DNA of 64,000 nucleotides from Tieghemostelium lacteum (Eukaryota; Evosea; Eumycetozoa; Dictyosteliales; Raperosteliaceae), in contig LODT01000021.1 of NCBI GenBank assembly GCA_001606155.1, positions 682,001-746,000 on the forward strand. Reading direction: 5' to 3'. The notes under the pieces are model-generated. The model worked only from the letters and a program-made list of their open reading frames with translations. It did no database searches and was not told where the DNA came from. Both the position numbers and the translations under genes were made by a program. Shown one piece after another: positions 22,020 to 34,647 of the stretch (position 1 is its first letter; each line of letters begins with the position of its first letter).

Positions 22020-22038
22020 AGGGTAAATACCTTACCCT
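22020..22038 (+). terminator. Hairpin after the PPR-like gene, terminator-like
   Basis: AGGGTAA-ATACC-TTACCCT forms a perfect 7-bp stem with a 5-base loop about 50 bp after the stop codon. A run of six T follows about a dozen bases later. That is looser than a classic rho-independent terminator, but the GC-bearing stem is out of place in this AT-rich DNA. Confidence 0.35.
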
Positions 22039-22298
22039 GATTATCACTTATTTTTTCCACAACTACTTTTTTGTTGTGTATAAGTTCGAATTCTATATCT
22101 TTGTTTTTGTTATTCTTATTTTTAATAACATAAGCACCAACAACATCAATTCGAATAAGGATGCAATATTAATATTAAATGCAGACAAAGTAATATTTCA
22201 GTTATGCTATTTATCATTCTTGAATTTACAAGTCAGATTTTTTTTTTTTTCTCATTTTTTAATTTTATATTTGATTGATAAGGTAGAGAGGTTGTAAG

Positions 22299-23069
22299 AT
22301 GTTTAGTTTTTTAAAGAAACCAAAACCAGAGGAGTTAGTAAAAAAATGGAAAAGAGATCTTAAAAGAGAAGAAAGACAATTAGATTTACAAATTAGAGGT
22401 ATGATTTAGCACAAAATTCAAGGAAACACATTGAACTTTATCTTACCATTGGTATTATATTGCTATTGATAAATAGGTATCGATAATGCAGAAAGAAAAA
22501 CAACAATGATGATTAAAGAAAGAGTAAAAGCAGGTGATCATGCCAGCGCAAAGACATTGGCTAAAGAGATTGTAAAGAGCAGACAAGCAAAAGAGAGAAT
22601 GTACACTGCAAAAGCTTCAATGAATTCTGTGGCTATGCAATTACAATCTAATCTTGCAATGGCAAAAGTTGCAGGAAACCTTGCAAAATCTACAGAAATT
22701 ATGAAATTAATGAATAATCTAGTAAAATTACCAGAGTTGAATAAAAGTAGGTATAAATACAGATGAGGACAAATCATCATCATCATATATTAATAAAATT
22801 TGTAACTATTAGTTATGATGGCAATGGGAAGTGAAATGACAAAAGCAGGTATAATGGAAGAGATGATTTCAGATGTTTTTGATACACAAAATGAAGAACT
22901 CGAAGAAGATGCTCAAATGGAAGTTGATAAGATTATGGATGAGATTTTAAAAACAGGACCACAAGTTTCCTCTACTCCTTTAGAAACACCACAACAACAG
23001 CAACAAGTTTCAAATCCAAAAGAGGATGAAGAATTATTTAATCGTTTAAAAGCTTTGAAAACTGGTTAA
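22299..23069 (+). CDS. vps24: ESCRT-III subunit Vps24/CHMP3
   Basis: Three exons, 22299-22398, 22477-22746 and 22813-23069, phases fitting, 208 residues. The N-terminus MFSFLKKPKPEELVKKWKRD is the basic helix 1 of the Snf7 fold. LAKEIVKSRQAKERMYTAKA and MNSVAMQL match the helix 2-3 hairpin. VKLPELNKIMMAMGSEMTKAGI and the acidic EELEEDAQMEVDKIM follow. The C-terminus EDEELFNRLKALKTG is a MIT-interacting motif (MIM1) for Vps4. The KxPE(L/I) block and overall length favour Vps24/CHMP3 over Vps2/CHMP2. It acts in membrane scission at multivesicular endosomes, cytokinesis and membrane repair. Confidence 0.9.
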
Positions 23070-23334
23070 ACATTATTTATCACACATTTTAAAATATTTA
23101 ACTAATATTATTTATACTCACCCTCTATTTTTGTTGTTGTACAAATGTTATATTTTTTTCTTTGAATCTTAAACTAATAATTTCAAGAAAATCAATAAAA
23201 AAACCAATATTATTGTAATTATAAAAATGATATTCCAAATCGAGTATTAGGGCGTTGAAGAGATTGTTTGTTTGATAAATATTTATTTATAATTAATATT
23301 TATAATTATGTTAATTATTGTTTTTTGTTGTTGT

Positions 23335-26300
23335 TTAGTGGTGTTTATCAAATTCAGAAGAGTGAATAAATTTAATACCTTCATTTGAGAGTGCCTTCAG
23401 AATTGGTTTATAGTATTCTGGTTTAGTTGGTCTGACTACACCTCTTTCGACTACAGATTTCTCAACCAAGAGTTCAGCAGCAATGGCAACTGGTAGACCA
23501 ATTGTGGTGGCAACAGCTGAGATGGTAGAGTCACCATAGTAGACAAGAGTTGAAGTACGTGTCTCGTGACGACCATCATCCCAATCGATACCGACAATAT
23601 TATGAAGAATGATAAGATCTCTTTCAGAGGGTTGGAATTCAAGTTTGCATTTGAGTAATTCACAAAAACTCTCAAAGAAACTGCCAGTTTGAGCAATAAA
23701 GTTCTCTTTACTAAAGAGACCAAGCCATTCAAAAACGTGTAGAATAGAGGTAATCTTGTCGTCATCGTAACCCTTGTATGGTGAACCTCTACGAGTTCTT
23801 AATTTTCTTCTCAAAAGTTCTTGGGTTGAGTACTCTTCGGTTGTGGATTTGGATTTGTTGTTTTCTGGTAAGAGTGTACGTAATGCTGTATTCCATGAGA
23901 TCTTTGGTGAATCTGGCTTCAGAATATCGACATCTGAATCATCAAAAAGACCAATTTCGACAGCTGCTTCAATAACTTGACAGAAGCCCTTATATCTGAT
24001 GGTACCACGGAATAGGGTATTTACTGTTGGGATGTCATAGACCTTCTGTAGGTTGAGACATGAACGGTTGGGTACACCTTCCAATTGTAAAGCTGGGAAG
24101 ATATCAACAGTTTGAACACCTTTTTTATAGAGTTGATCTCCAGTGATGAGAATGTCTTTACCATCACGACGGAATTCAGCATCTTTGGTAACGGCACTTA
24201 AAACACCTTTTGGTGACCAAGAGAATTTATAACCAATTGGATTATCAGATGACTCTGGTGCTGGTAAACCACCACACCATGAGACAAAGGTTCTAATGTG
24301 TCCACCAGATTGTTTAACTTCATCAATAACTCTTGAGGCTTCAAGGTGATCTACACCTGGATCCAAACCCATTTCATTGAGAAGAGTAATACCAGCATCA
24401 AGAGCTTGTTGGTGGAGTTCTTCCATTTCCTCGGTCATGTAATTTGGATTGACAAAGTGAGTCTTCATCTTGATACATGATTTAGCAACCATGACACTAA
24501 GTTCATTTGGAAGCATAGAAATGACAACATCATTCTTTCCAACAAGTTTATCGAGTTTATCTTGATCATTGACATCTAATATTACAGTAGTAATATCATT
24601 CTCAAACTTGGATGCCTTAGATAGAATATCAACATTGACATCTGCAACTGTTATACTGTGACTTGGATTTCTTGACAAATACTCAATAGTTGGTAAAGAG
24701 AGATAACCAGCACCCAAAATTAAAATCTTACCAATCATTGCCTCTCTCTTCTTTCTAAGTTCTTTAATATACTCAAATGGTGGTGTTAATTGACCGTGTG
24801 ATGTGATACAAGCTCTCTTAATCTCAAGTGGAATATCATCCATTTGATCATATGGTTTGTTTGGATCTGATTTTACAACTTTTTCCATAAATGGTAGTAA
24901 ATGATCACCAAACCATTGAGTAGCTTCTCTTGGGAACTCAGTTGGTAAATTATCAACTGCCAAAAACAATATACCATCACGATACATATATTTTTGATCA
25001 GTAGTACTATTTTTTAAGAATATTAGTATATAACATTTATAATAATAGAATAAAAATACATACGAATCATGAACATCTTGAGTCTTTGGATCATAGATAT
25101 ATAATGGTAAATCAATAGAGGTAGTTTTCATTAAGAATTCTAAAGAACCATTAATATCAGCAGATATATCAGCAACACCAATTAATCTTGAGTTATTGGT
25201 TTCAACTAATTGTTCCATTTGTCTGATGGTAATCAAACGTGGATATTTAGCATCCCAATACATACAATTGATGATACAAGAAATATATGGTGCATACTTT
25301 GAGTTTTTTTTTTTAAAAAAAAATAATGTTAGAATGATAGTTTGATTTTAACATCAATTGGAGTCTAATAACAAACTTTTTCAAAGAAAATTGGTTTATA
25401 AGCAGATGGATCCTTATAGTATTCAGCCTTATTGAACTTCTTTGTTGGATCAATTGGTTCAACCATATGTTCAGATGTAATTATAGTACCATATAAAATA
25501 CCACGCTCTCCCTCTATAGGTTTTAAAATAAAAGTTAGTTTACAAGACAATAATAATTATTTTGAATACAATAACATTTGATAGAATACTTTTGTTTTTT
25601 ACTAAATCTACCATTTCATCTGGGGTAACCATTTTATGTGGTAATAATTTGAAGATATCTAGAGCACCCTGGGATACTGAACCTTCAGAGGTGAAGGCAA
25701 AGGTGAAAGGTAGAAGATCATCAGGTAGACCAACTTGAGAGATTTCTTCACCAATAGATTTAACAGCTTCTCTTGCGGATTCTAATTTTGGATATACATA
25801 AGAATAACCAATGTGAAGGAAAGGTGTTGAGAAACCTTTTGCTAAAAGACGATCACCCAGGGCATGAAGCATATCAATCATACCAGCATAACCAGCAAAA
25901 GAACCAAATCTTACCAATCTCTTATTTTGAGAGTCAGTGATTCTTTCATAGTCGATAAGACGAATATGCTTCTTGTTGATTTCATCTAACATTGGCATAT
26001 TATAGGGTTGAGCTTTGATAGTATGTGAAAAGAATATATAGGTTTTACCAGGATATAGATATTCAGATGGTACTTCTTTAACGGCAATAATGACATCACA
26101 TTCCTTTAGATCCTCTTGAATGACTGCACCAGCTTTACTGTAGGATTGATTTGGGTAGGTACGAAGTGTAGATGGTTGAACTATAATCTTTATACCTGCT
26201 TTAACCAATGCTTCAACGTGACTTGGTGCTAATGGTGCTCTTCTTTCCCATCTGTTTTTATCCTCTCTTCTGATACCGAGTGTATAGACTTTATTTGGTG

Positions 26301-26376
26301 ATTTGGTTTGTTGTGATGGTGATGTTGTTGCAGAAGTTTCTGCAGTTTGGTTATCAACTTTTGGTGATGTACTCAT
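23335..26376 (-). CDS. Bifunctional lysine-ketoglutarate reductase/saccharopine dehydrogenase (AASS)
   Basis: Four exons, 26376-25590, 25513-25377, 25296-25064 and 25006-23335, phases fitting, 942 residues (animal AASS about 926). The start is the ATG at 26376. The N-terminal half is lysine-ketoglutarate reductase: GIRREDKNRWERRAPLAPSHV, FFSHTIKAQPYNMPMLDEI, LIDYE. The C-terminal half is saccharopine dehydrogenase with a Rossmann start ILGAGYLSLPTIEYLSR, then NEMGLDPGVDHLEASRVID and VSWCGGLPAPESSDNP. Together they turn lysine plus 2-oxoglutarate, via saccharopine, into 2-aminoadipate semialdehyde and glutamate in mitochondria. The N-terminal 40 residues are Ser/Thr/Gln-rich with few acidic residues and might be a presequence. 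The third intron (25007-25063) is 57 bp with no stop, so retention would leave the frame open. Confidence 0.92.
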
Positions 26377-26701
26377 TTTGTGATTATTTTTATAAAATAA
26401 ACTTTTAAAGGGCACTACAGCAACAAATGTTATGAATTAATTAATAAAAAGAAATAAAAAAATAAAAAAATTAAAATTATCACAATAAATAATAAAAAAA
26501 TCAGTTCTCGAGAGTCGGAAATTTCATTTTATCTTTTTTTGAAAAGTTGAAACTTAGACAACTCAGATGATGACATTAAATATTTATTATTAATAAATTT
26601 TTTTATTGGGTTAAATAAAAGATCGATAGTGTTTTTTAACTAGATATTTTATAGATATTACAATTAAACAATTTTTCTTATATATACAGTATATTTTTAT
26701 A
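26377..26701. other. Short intergenic region (325 bp)
   Basis: Lies between the 5' end of the LKR/SDH gene and the 3' end of the next gene, both minus strand. AT-rich, with nothing recognised. Confidence 0.4.
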
Positions 26702-27262
26702 TTAAATTTCAACTGCAGATCTTCTTCTTTGACTGGTAAATTGATTTTGAGCTGTAATTCTAGGTGAAAGAGAGGATGGGTCCATACCAATACCTCCCAT
26801 TGATAAACCACTAAATGTTATAGATACCCATTTATAAATATTCTTTTTGAATTTACCTTTAGAAGAAGTAGGTGAACCAACTTGGTCACCGTCTTCATCA
26901 ACTAAATCATATTCATCATCAGAAGGACAACCACCATTCCAGTATTCTTCTTCTTCCTGATAGTTATTGTGATCATCTAAAGTAGAGGCTTCATCTAATT
27001 GATAGATATCAACTTGATCAATAACCTTTGTAGGTACATTAATATCCTTTGATTTACTTAAAGACTTTTCTTTTTTCATTTTTTTTGGTTTTGGTAAGTG
27101 TTTTCTTGGTGATAATGTTTGATCAGTTTCCATTGGCGTTGGTGATAATGTCATACAACTATTTGTTTTCTTTAATGATTTTGGATCACTAAATGATCTC
27201 AATCTATTTAGTAATGGTCTACTAATTTTTCCTCTAAGAGTTCCATTCTTTACTTCAGACAT
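26702..27262 (-). CDS. Orphan charged protein with SP-rich motifs
   Basis: Intronless, 186 residues, family not recognised. The N-terminal third is basic with Ser-Pro/Thr-Pro sites (SPTPMETDQTLSPRK), then a Lys-rich stretch (PKPKKMKKEKSLSKSKD) resembling a nuclear localisation signal. The middle is acidic (NNYQEEEEYWNGG, DDEYDLVDEDGD). The C-terminus has SSLSPRITAQNQF followed by a basic QRRRS ending. No membrane helix is seen. The composition suggests a regulated, perhaps phosphorylated, nuclear or scaffold protein (inference only). Confidence 0.65.
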   Translation of the reverse strand: MSEVKNGTLRGKISRPLLNRLRSFSDPKSLKKTNSCMTLSPTPMETDQTLSPRKHLPKPKKMKKEKSLSKSKDINVPTKVIDQVDIYQLDEASTLDDHNNYQEEEEYWNGGCPSDDEYDLVDEDGDQVGSPTSSKGKFKKNIYKWVSITFSGLSMGGIGMDPSSLSPRITAQNQFTSQRRRSAVEI

Positions 27263-28195
27263 TTTTTTATTCTTATTAATATTATTAATGAAATGAAAAT
27301 ATAATTTACAATAAATTGAGAAATAAAATATAGTACAATTTATATATTGGGAATGAAATTAAATGAATAAATTGGTATTACAAAAAAAATTAATTTAATA
27401 GAAATTGGGCTAATTTTACAATAATAATAAATATATAAAGTAATATTATAGTAGTATTAATGTTACAACAAAATTATTTTTGGGCAAATTATTCAAATGA
27501 TTATAATATTTTAAAATTTCTTTAAATTCAAATATCTATGTTACAGCAATAAAATATTATAATAAAAACAACAAAATAACAGTCTTGTGTGTACTGTTTA
27601 TTTTGCTTCACATATTTAAAAATAGAGTCACATGCTATTTTAAAATTTAAACTAAAATCAATTTGAAAATGTTGGTGAATCTAAATATATCTCTATCACT
27701 CTTTCACATTCTCTCTTTAATTCAAAAATCAATAAAATGATTGATTAACAATAAATATTGTATAAACGACAGCACACTATGAATTTTGAAATATTTAAAA
27801 AATAATACCCCCCCTTCACTCAATTTTTCATACACAACACTCTATAAAATATTGTTTAACAATTAACCCACTATTAAAACACTTTTTAAAAAACTCTACA
27901 CAAAATAGTTTGATATCTATCTTGATAGATGTAAATTACAATACACAATCAAAAACAACTATTAAAATTTCTATTTTAAATTGAATCATGAATCAAGGAA
28001 TATGATAAGAGATTAAAGGATTAATTGAGTGTTTGAGAGTATTTAATTAATATATAAATATAGATTATATTGGTAGGGGTAATAGTGCCACGCTGAAAGT
28101 CAATGTAATTTTTAAAACTGATTATTCGTTAATTAATCAAAGTCAAACTATAGATAGAAATTTGTATGTTAATGTATAATTATATTTTTAAAATT
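27263..28195. other. Intergenic region of 930 bp without a gene
   Basis: Very AT-rich, between the start of the orphan gene and the 3' end of pwp2 (both minus strand). Scattered CA-rich patches and one run of seven C (near 27808) occur. No ORF, RNA gene or repeat was found. Confidence 0.45.
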
Positions 28196-31100
28196 TTACT
28201 TTTTATTATTTGATTTCTTAACCTTTTTCTTTGGAGCGTTTTTCCCAGTTGATTTTGTTGGTGGTTTAACTGTTTTAATTAATTCTTCTTCTTTTTTAAT
28301 TTGGTGTTCTTCTTTTTGTTGTACTTTAACTTTTTTAATTGATTTTTCATTTTGATCTTCATCACCACTAAATTTATCTTCTTCTTGTTCTTGCTCTTGT
28401 TCTTTATCTTCATTTTCTTCTTTTACTTGATCATTATTGGAAACTTCAACATTTTTCCATTTTTTCATTCTGTTTAGTGATTTGGAATAAACTTTTTCTA
28501 GAGATTTTGATGGTGCGTCTGATGGAGATTCAGCAGACTGATCATAGAGAGGTCTAAGGGATTGGAAATAGTTGAGAGTATATTGATTATCATCACATAT
28601 CTGTGAGAGATCATTATAGTGTTGTGTAACGGTTTTTTGGAGATTTCTAATGTGAGATAACATGGAGGTACTGTTATCTTTAATGAATTTACCGTGATAG
28701 ATAAACAAGAATTTCAACCATCTCAATTGTAATTCTAAATGTAAATGAGATTCATAGTAGTTACTGAGAAACTGTAGGAAATTCTTTAGATAAAATACTG
28801 GAAATTCTTGAGAGACCAGTGAAATTTGAGTTGGAGGAATCTTTTCAAAAACACTTTCAACAATGGTCTTTTCATTTAACTTTAATGCCATAACTAGTGA
28901 TTTCAAATACTCTTGATTCTTTAATGATTTTAGTATAGTCTCTGGTGTGATTTGTACAGTAAGATCAGTAGGGTCAAAATACAAATGTTCATCGAGACTG
29001 TATATTAATAGACCTTCTGTAGTTGCAGCAGCCCATGATCTACCAGTAGGGGAAACACTCAGACATTTGGTCTTTGGTCTTCTCTTAGTATCCCTTTTTG
29101 AAAAATCACCAGTTTTCACACCGGGGAGTGCCTCTCTATTACGATTTTCACCAGATTTGAAGTCACCTTCCATGAGGTCTAAATGACCGTATTCAGTTAG
29201 ATTCTTCCATGAGAATGCTACACCATCCATAGACTGATTCTGTGTGACTTGGAATTTCTTAACCAACAATTGTTGTTCAATATGATAGATGCAGACAAAA
29301 TTGGAGTTACCTCCTGCAATTAGACATTCGGAGTCTGGTGTGAATGCAATTTTGGTGAATGCTTTACCTTCGGGGTCGTTTTGAACTTTTTTCTCTTCAC
29401 CAGCTATACGTACACCCAACATATCGTTTCTTCCATCAATCATACCAATTTGAGTCCAATAGGTAGTTTCAAAGATTTGCAGTGTACCATCTAGAGAAGA
29501 GGTAACAAATTTCTTACCATCGACACTATAGGCACATGCCAAGATCTCGGATTGGTGTCTTACAGTTTCTCTGATGTCTCTCTCTTCAAAGATATTCCAA
29601 ACTCTTGCAGTCTTATCCCAACTTGTTGAGGTAAGATATGGATTTACAGGATCAAATGCCAAGTCACTTATAGCTGACTCATGGCCACTTATAATATCAG
29701 TAAGTTTACCAGTTCGAACTGACCACACATAAATTTCAAAACTATCTGAAGTTCCAGCTACAACAATCTCACCAGATGGGTCTACTGCCAAAGTTGAAAA
29801 CTGAGCCTTATTAGGTGACACAAAAGTTCTAAAATTTCTATATCTTAGTAAATCAAATGCTCTTACACTGCCATCGAGCGATGCTGAAAATAAAACATTT
29901 TGGTGTGTAACTGGTGAGAATCTAACAGCAGTTACAGGGGCTTCGTGATCTGAAAATGTCACAAAACAGTATCCAGTGGTGGTAGACCAGACTTTAACTT
30001 TACCATCATCACCACCAGTGGCTATTGATTGTCCATCGGAAGAGTAACTAAGAGCATTCATGGAATAAGAGTGACCTTGTTGTTTTAGGATATAACTCTC
30101 AGATCTCCACTCCCATACTAATAACTGACCCAAATCCTCACAACCAAAAGCCAACCATTCACCAGTATTATTAATAGCAGCTGTGGTAATGGAGTGACTT
30201 GATATCTTTAATTTATACAATTCTTTGTATTCAGGCATCTCATGTAACGAGAACTGACCATTGGACATACCAATAAGCATCAATCTTGATCTTAGTTGAT
30301 ATACAGCTGAATTGACTTTAACTGTATAACTATTAAATGACTCTAATTTCTGAAGTTTACTAAATACCCAACGTCCTAATATTGGTTTAGAATTTGATGT
30401 TGTTACTTTTAGTTTCTTAATATCATTTTCATTATCTTCATCTTCTTCCATTTTAACTTTAATTTCACCAGAGTTTTCCAATTCCTCTTTAGTGTGATAT
30501 TTCCAAATGAGAATTGCCTTTTCAGAGACACCATAGACTTCAGTTGCATCTTGATTACCAAATACACAAGTTATTGCCTCAGAACCTTTAATTTGAAAAT
30601 TATCAACACGTTCATTTTTACCTTTTCTTATACACACAAAACCATTTTTACAACAAATCAATAGTTTCTTACTATCAGATGACCAATCTAAACTTGCTAC
30701 TGGTGATTTATGTTCAAATCTACTGAGTATCATTAATGGTGTTGTGTGTGTTTTTATAGGTAGTGGTGCTTTATATAGATATACAAAATTATTAACACCT
30801 ATAGCTAAAACTGCTCCATTAGGACTAAACTTCATTGCTGTAGGTGCGCCATGATGTTTATATGATCCTAATATAACCTGTCTTGAATAATTAATTATAT
30901 AAATTACACCAGCTATATTTTATATATACATGTTAACATTATCATTATTATTCTATTTCATTTATATATTGATAGAATCTATTCATACCTTCATCTGATA
31001 CAACTAAAATACTACCATTAGGAGATATTTCAATTGATACTATATCTTTTGTGGTTTGAAATGGTAGAGTTACAGATTTATTGGCAACTAAATCAAAAGC

Positions 31101-31214
31101 TGTGATTCTATTACCAACTGGACTTATAACTGTGTTACCATCTGGTGTGTATACTATATTTCCTTGGTTATAAACTGTTCCAAGTAAATTTGAAAATTTG
31201 AAACCAAATTTCAT
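28196..31214 (-). CDS. pwp2: Pwp2, UTP-B WD40 protein of the small-subunit processome
   Basis: Two exons, 31214-30989 and 30912-28196, joined in phase 1, 980 residues (human about 919). The start MKFGFKFSNLLGTVYNQGN is the highly conserved Pwp2 N-terminus. Two tandem WD40 propellers follow (e.g. SYSSDGQSIATGGDDGKVKVW, TSTSWDKTARVWN, TSSLDGTLQIF), then LLIYSLDEHLYFDPTDL and the Utp12-type helical domain (about 720-860). The tail is Lys/Glu-rich and low-complexity. Pwp2 binds the 5' external transcribed spacer with UTP-B and is needed for early 18S rRNA processing in the nucleolus. Confidence 0.92.
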
Positions 31215-32123
31215 TTGTATCCAATAATTTGTATCTAATCAATGAAAAGCCGACTCGTTTTTTTTTTTTTTATAAAAAATATAATAAATATTTGAGTATT
31301 TTTATTTAAACTTTGATTAATGTTGATATCCACTTGATATTGTAAACAATTTAAATTAAATTATTCAGAGAATTTCGCATTTGTTCCTCTAAAATATACA
31401 AAGATTTAAAATGGCAACATCCAAATAAAAAAAAAATAATAGAAATCCATATGTTTTTTTTAATGTTGTAATTGGTAACAATAAAATAAAAGTAATGAAG
31501 GCATTTTAAATTTCAAGTCTAGAAGTTAATGGAAGAAAAAATTGATACCTACTTTTTTGTAGAACAACTCAAAGTGATTAACACACAACAGATTTCATTA
31601 TAAATAATAGAATATTTATAATGATATCACAATATTGTTTTTAAAATTAACTATGTTAACAAATTTCAGTTATATTTAACTTTGTTTTTTAAAATATATT
31701 ACACCAGTTTCATTGGAACACTTGGTCAATTAATATTTAAATAATTTAAAAATGAATTACATTTTGTTTTTTTTGATTTCTTTTAGTTCAGGTTTATAAA
31801 ATGATAGTATATAGTATAGATTACAATTGATTACTTGTATTTTTTTATATTTTTTTTTTGTTTCTTTTTTTAGGTTAGGCTTTGATTATATTATTTATTG
31901 AGAAATTATAATTATACTATATTTTGATTGCTTTTTTTTTTCCTTTTATATACAAAACAAATAACCAAAATTTAATTGTACAAAACAAATTGTATTTATA
32001 GGAATATACTAGCTAAATGCTAGGTTTTTTTTTTAGACAATGGTGAGAGTGATGATTTTAAAATGAGGGTTAAACAAATAGGATGAAAAGATGAATAAAA
32101 TGATGGGGATAATGGAAGTTTTC
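31215..32123. other. Intergenic region of about 900 bp
   Basis: Lies between the start of pwp2 and the 3' end of the three-RRM gene (both minus strand). Dominated by A/T homopolymers, with no feature supported. Confidence 0.45.
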
Positions 32124-34647
32124 TTAATGTTTTCCTCTTTTGTTATCTTGACCTCCATGATGGTAATGAGTATTAAATCCACCATCTAATGTTCTTTTTT
32201 GGCCAACATGTTGTTGTTGTGTGGTTTCTGTTGGTGTTTGTTGTTGGAAACTTGCATAATAAGCATTTAAATCTTGTTGAGTATAACCTGCATATGCACC
32301 CTAACGTAAAAATATATTAAAATTAGAATACAAAAACAAACTGTAAAAAAAATAAATAAATATTCTAACTAATACATACTGGATTCTGAGCATAATATTG
32401 CCAGAATAATTCAGGATTCTGGTAATATTGTGCATATAATTGTTGCCAATTTGCTGGATATCCTGCTGTTGTAGCTGATGTTGTTGTAGCTGATGCTGTA
32501 TTGGTAGTCATTAAATTTGGAGGTACCAATGGATTAGTTGGTGTTTGATTTTTAAGATTATTAAAATAGTTTTTCTGTTGATGTTGATGTTGTTGTTGTT
32601 GTAATTGTTGTTGCTGTTGTTGTAATTGTAATTCCTGTTGTTTCAGTCTCTGTTGTTGTTGCTGTTGCTGCTGTTGCTGTTGTTGTTGCTGTTGTTTAAT
32701 AAGTGCATCTCTTTGAGTTTTTTCATGTTGAGCTTTAGTGAGTTGGTCTTGTTGTTGTTTTAATTTGACCTCCATCATTTTGATTTGGGATTGGTATTGA
32801 GCTAATATTTGGTTCATTGGATTTACAATTTGTCCTGGTGGAGTTGGTATGGCTATAGGTGGTTGAGGTGGATATCCAGTACCAGGTGGGAACCCTCCTG
32901 GCCCTGGAATCAAATGGTGAGGGCCAGCACCCAATGCCTGTTGAGCACCTCCTGGTCCTGCTCCAACTCCATATGGAGCATGTATACCAATACCTGGGTA
33001 CCCTGGATGTATTGGAGGACCCTGAGGATTTCCATAAAAATTATTAACATTATGATTCGGATTGATATGATGATTATTTTGATTATTGTTATTATTATTG
33101 TTATTTCTATTGTGTCTTCCACCTCCTCCCCTTTGATTAGGGTTCTGTGTCATTGGATTACCATGAGCATGAGGAATACCTTGTTGAGGTGGAAACTGAT
33201 GCATAGGTGGTCCACCATGATGTGGAGAAGGATTTTGATGATGTCCACCAGCACCTCCATGATGGTGATGTACATTTCCTACTTGTTGTTGCTGCTGTTG
33301 TTGTTGAGGTTTGGGTTTAGGCATCATAGTATGACCAGCCTTGCAAGGGTTACCAAAACTCACTCGAATTTTAAAACCTTTAATCTCCTTGTCATTCATT
33401 AGTTTCTGAGCTTTTTCAGCTTCTTCATAGGATTCGTAGTCTACAAATGCATAATCTCTATTATGATTCTGCTGGTATTGATTGTGGTGGTTGTTATTAT
33501 TGTTGTGATTGATATTAGTTGACACATTCATATCCTTAATCTTTCCAAATGTAGAGAAAATGTTTCTCAATTTTGTCAAATCTACAAGGAACTTTGGAAT
33601 TCTGTCAACAAACACAGTCTTACTATGAAGAGATGCCAAAGTAGTGACATTATCAGCCCAATCGACTCTGACATTTCTTCTGTTGAAAGTTGTATGTCCT
33701 ATGGCAGTCTTTGCAGAATTTGCTTGTAAACGTGTTCTAAAATCAACAAAACAGTAACCTTTGAAATCCGATTGCTTATTTCTAACCATTATAATACGAT
33801 CAATGTCACCATACTTTTCAAACATTTTACGAATCTGAGATTTCTCCATTTCGGGAGCAAGGTTACCTACAAACAGTAAACTGTCACATGGTGATACATC
33901 AACAACTTGAATAGTTGATTGCTTTAATTTAGTCTGATTCAGTTTCTCCTTTATGAGTTGTGGTTGATCAGCTAGTACAATTGCAAAATCTTTTTTAGAG
34001 CCCTCATAAGTTACCTGGTGTACTACAACACCTTCACCAGCAGTCACTAGATAATCTCTCAACTCCTGTTCACTAATCTGATCATTTAAACCAGTTATTT
34101 TAATTATAGGTTTCTTTTTAAAAGATTCTTCCATATCTAATAGATCAGCTGCTACTTTTGCAATATCTTTTGCTGGTTTTTTTACAATTGGTGTTGTGGT
34201 TGGTTTTGCAGGTGTTGTTGTAGTTGTAGTAGTAGTAGTTGTAGCAACACCATTGCCATTAGTTGAAATAGTTGGTGTTGTTGTTGTAGTTGTTGGTGAT
34301 TCTGTTGTAGTTGTTGTATTTGTTATTGTTGAATTTTCAGTTTTTACATCATTAGGTATATCCCCATTGGTATCATTATTTTCTGCTGTTTGGTTATTAT
34401 CATTTTCTTTTTGTGTATTTTCAATATTTAAATTACTATCTTCACTAGAATGTTCAGTGGTTTCATTGGTTTCATTGATTTCATTACTATTATTATCGGT
34501 GCTATTTTCATTATCGTCATTATTATTTGATTCTATATTATTGTTTGAACTGTCATTGTCGGAATAACATTGTTCACCAAGTAATTCCTCCATAAGTGCC
34601 TGTTCATCATAATTATTTGTTGAGTCTTCATTTATAATATCAGTCAT
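32124..34647 (-). CDS. RAVER-like protein with three RRMs
   Basis: Two exons, 34647-32380 and 32300-32124, phase 0, 814 residues. The N-terminal 170 residues are acidic, Asn/Thr-rich and disordered. RRM1 (about 180-252, IIKITGLNDQ), RRM2 (about 257-330, SLLFVGNLAP, KGYCFVDF) and RRM3 (about 344-435, TVFVDRIPK, YAFVDYES) follow. The RRM2-RRM3 linker (LASLHSKTVFVDRIP) and the end of RRM3 (IRVSFGNPC) fit the animal raver1/2 layout, proteins that bind PTB and affect splicing. That assignment is by architecture, and a generic PSF/NONO or hnRNP relative remains possible. The C-terminal half is Gln/His/Pro/Gly-rich with long Q tracts; exon 2 ends in HYHHGGQDNKRGKH. Confidence 0.75.

Noticed and set aside
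22080-22100. GTTCGAATTC resembling a tRNA T loop
   Set aside because: No pairing T stem, anticodon arm or acceptor stem could be folded around it.
22076-22297. 73-codon ORF before Vps24
   Set aside because: Low-complexity Phe/Ile/Asn composition from T runs and overlap with the Vps24 promoter.
32809-33402. 197-codon ORF on the strand opposite the three-RRM gene
   Set aside because: It is a shadow of the repetitive Gly/His/Pro/Gln-coding sequence; the minus-strand RRM reading is clearly the real one.
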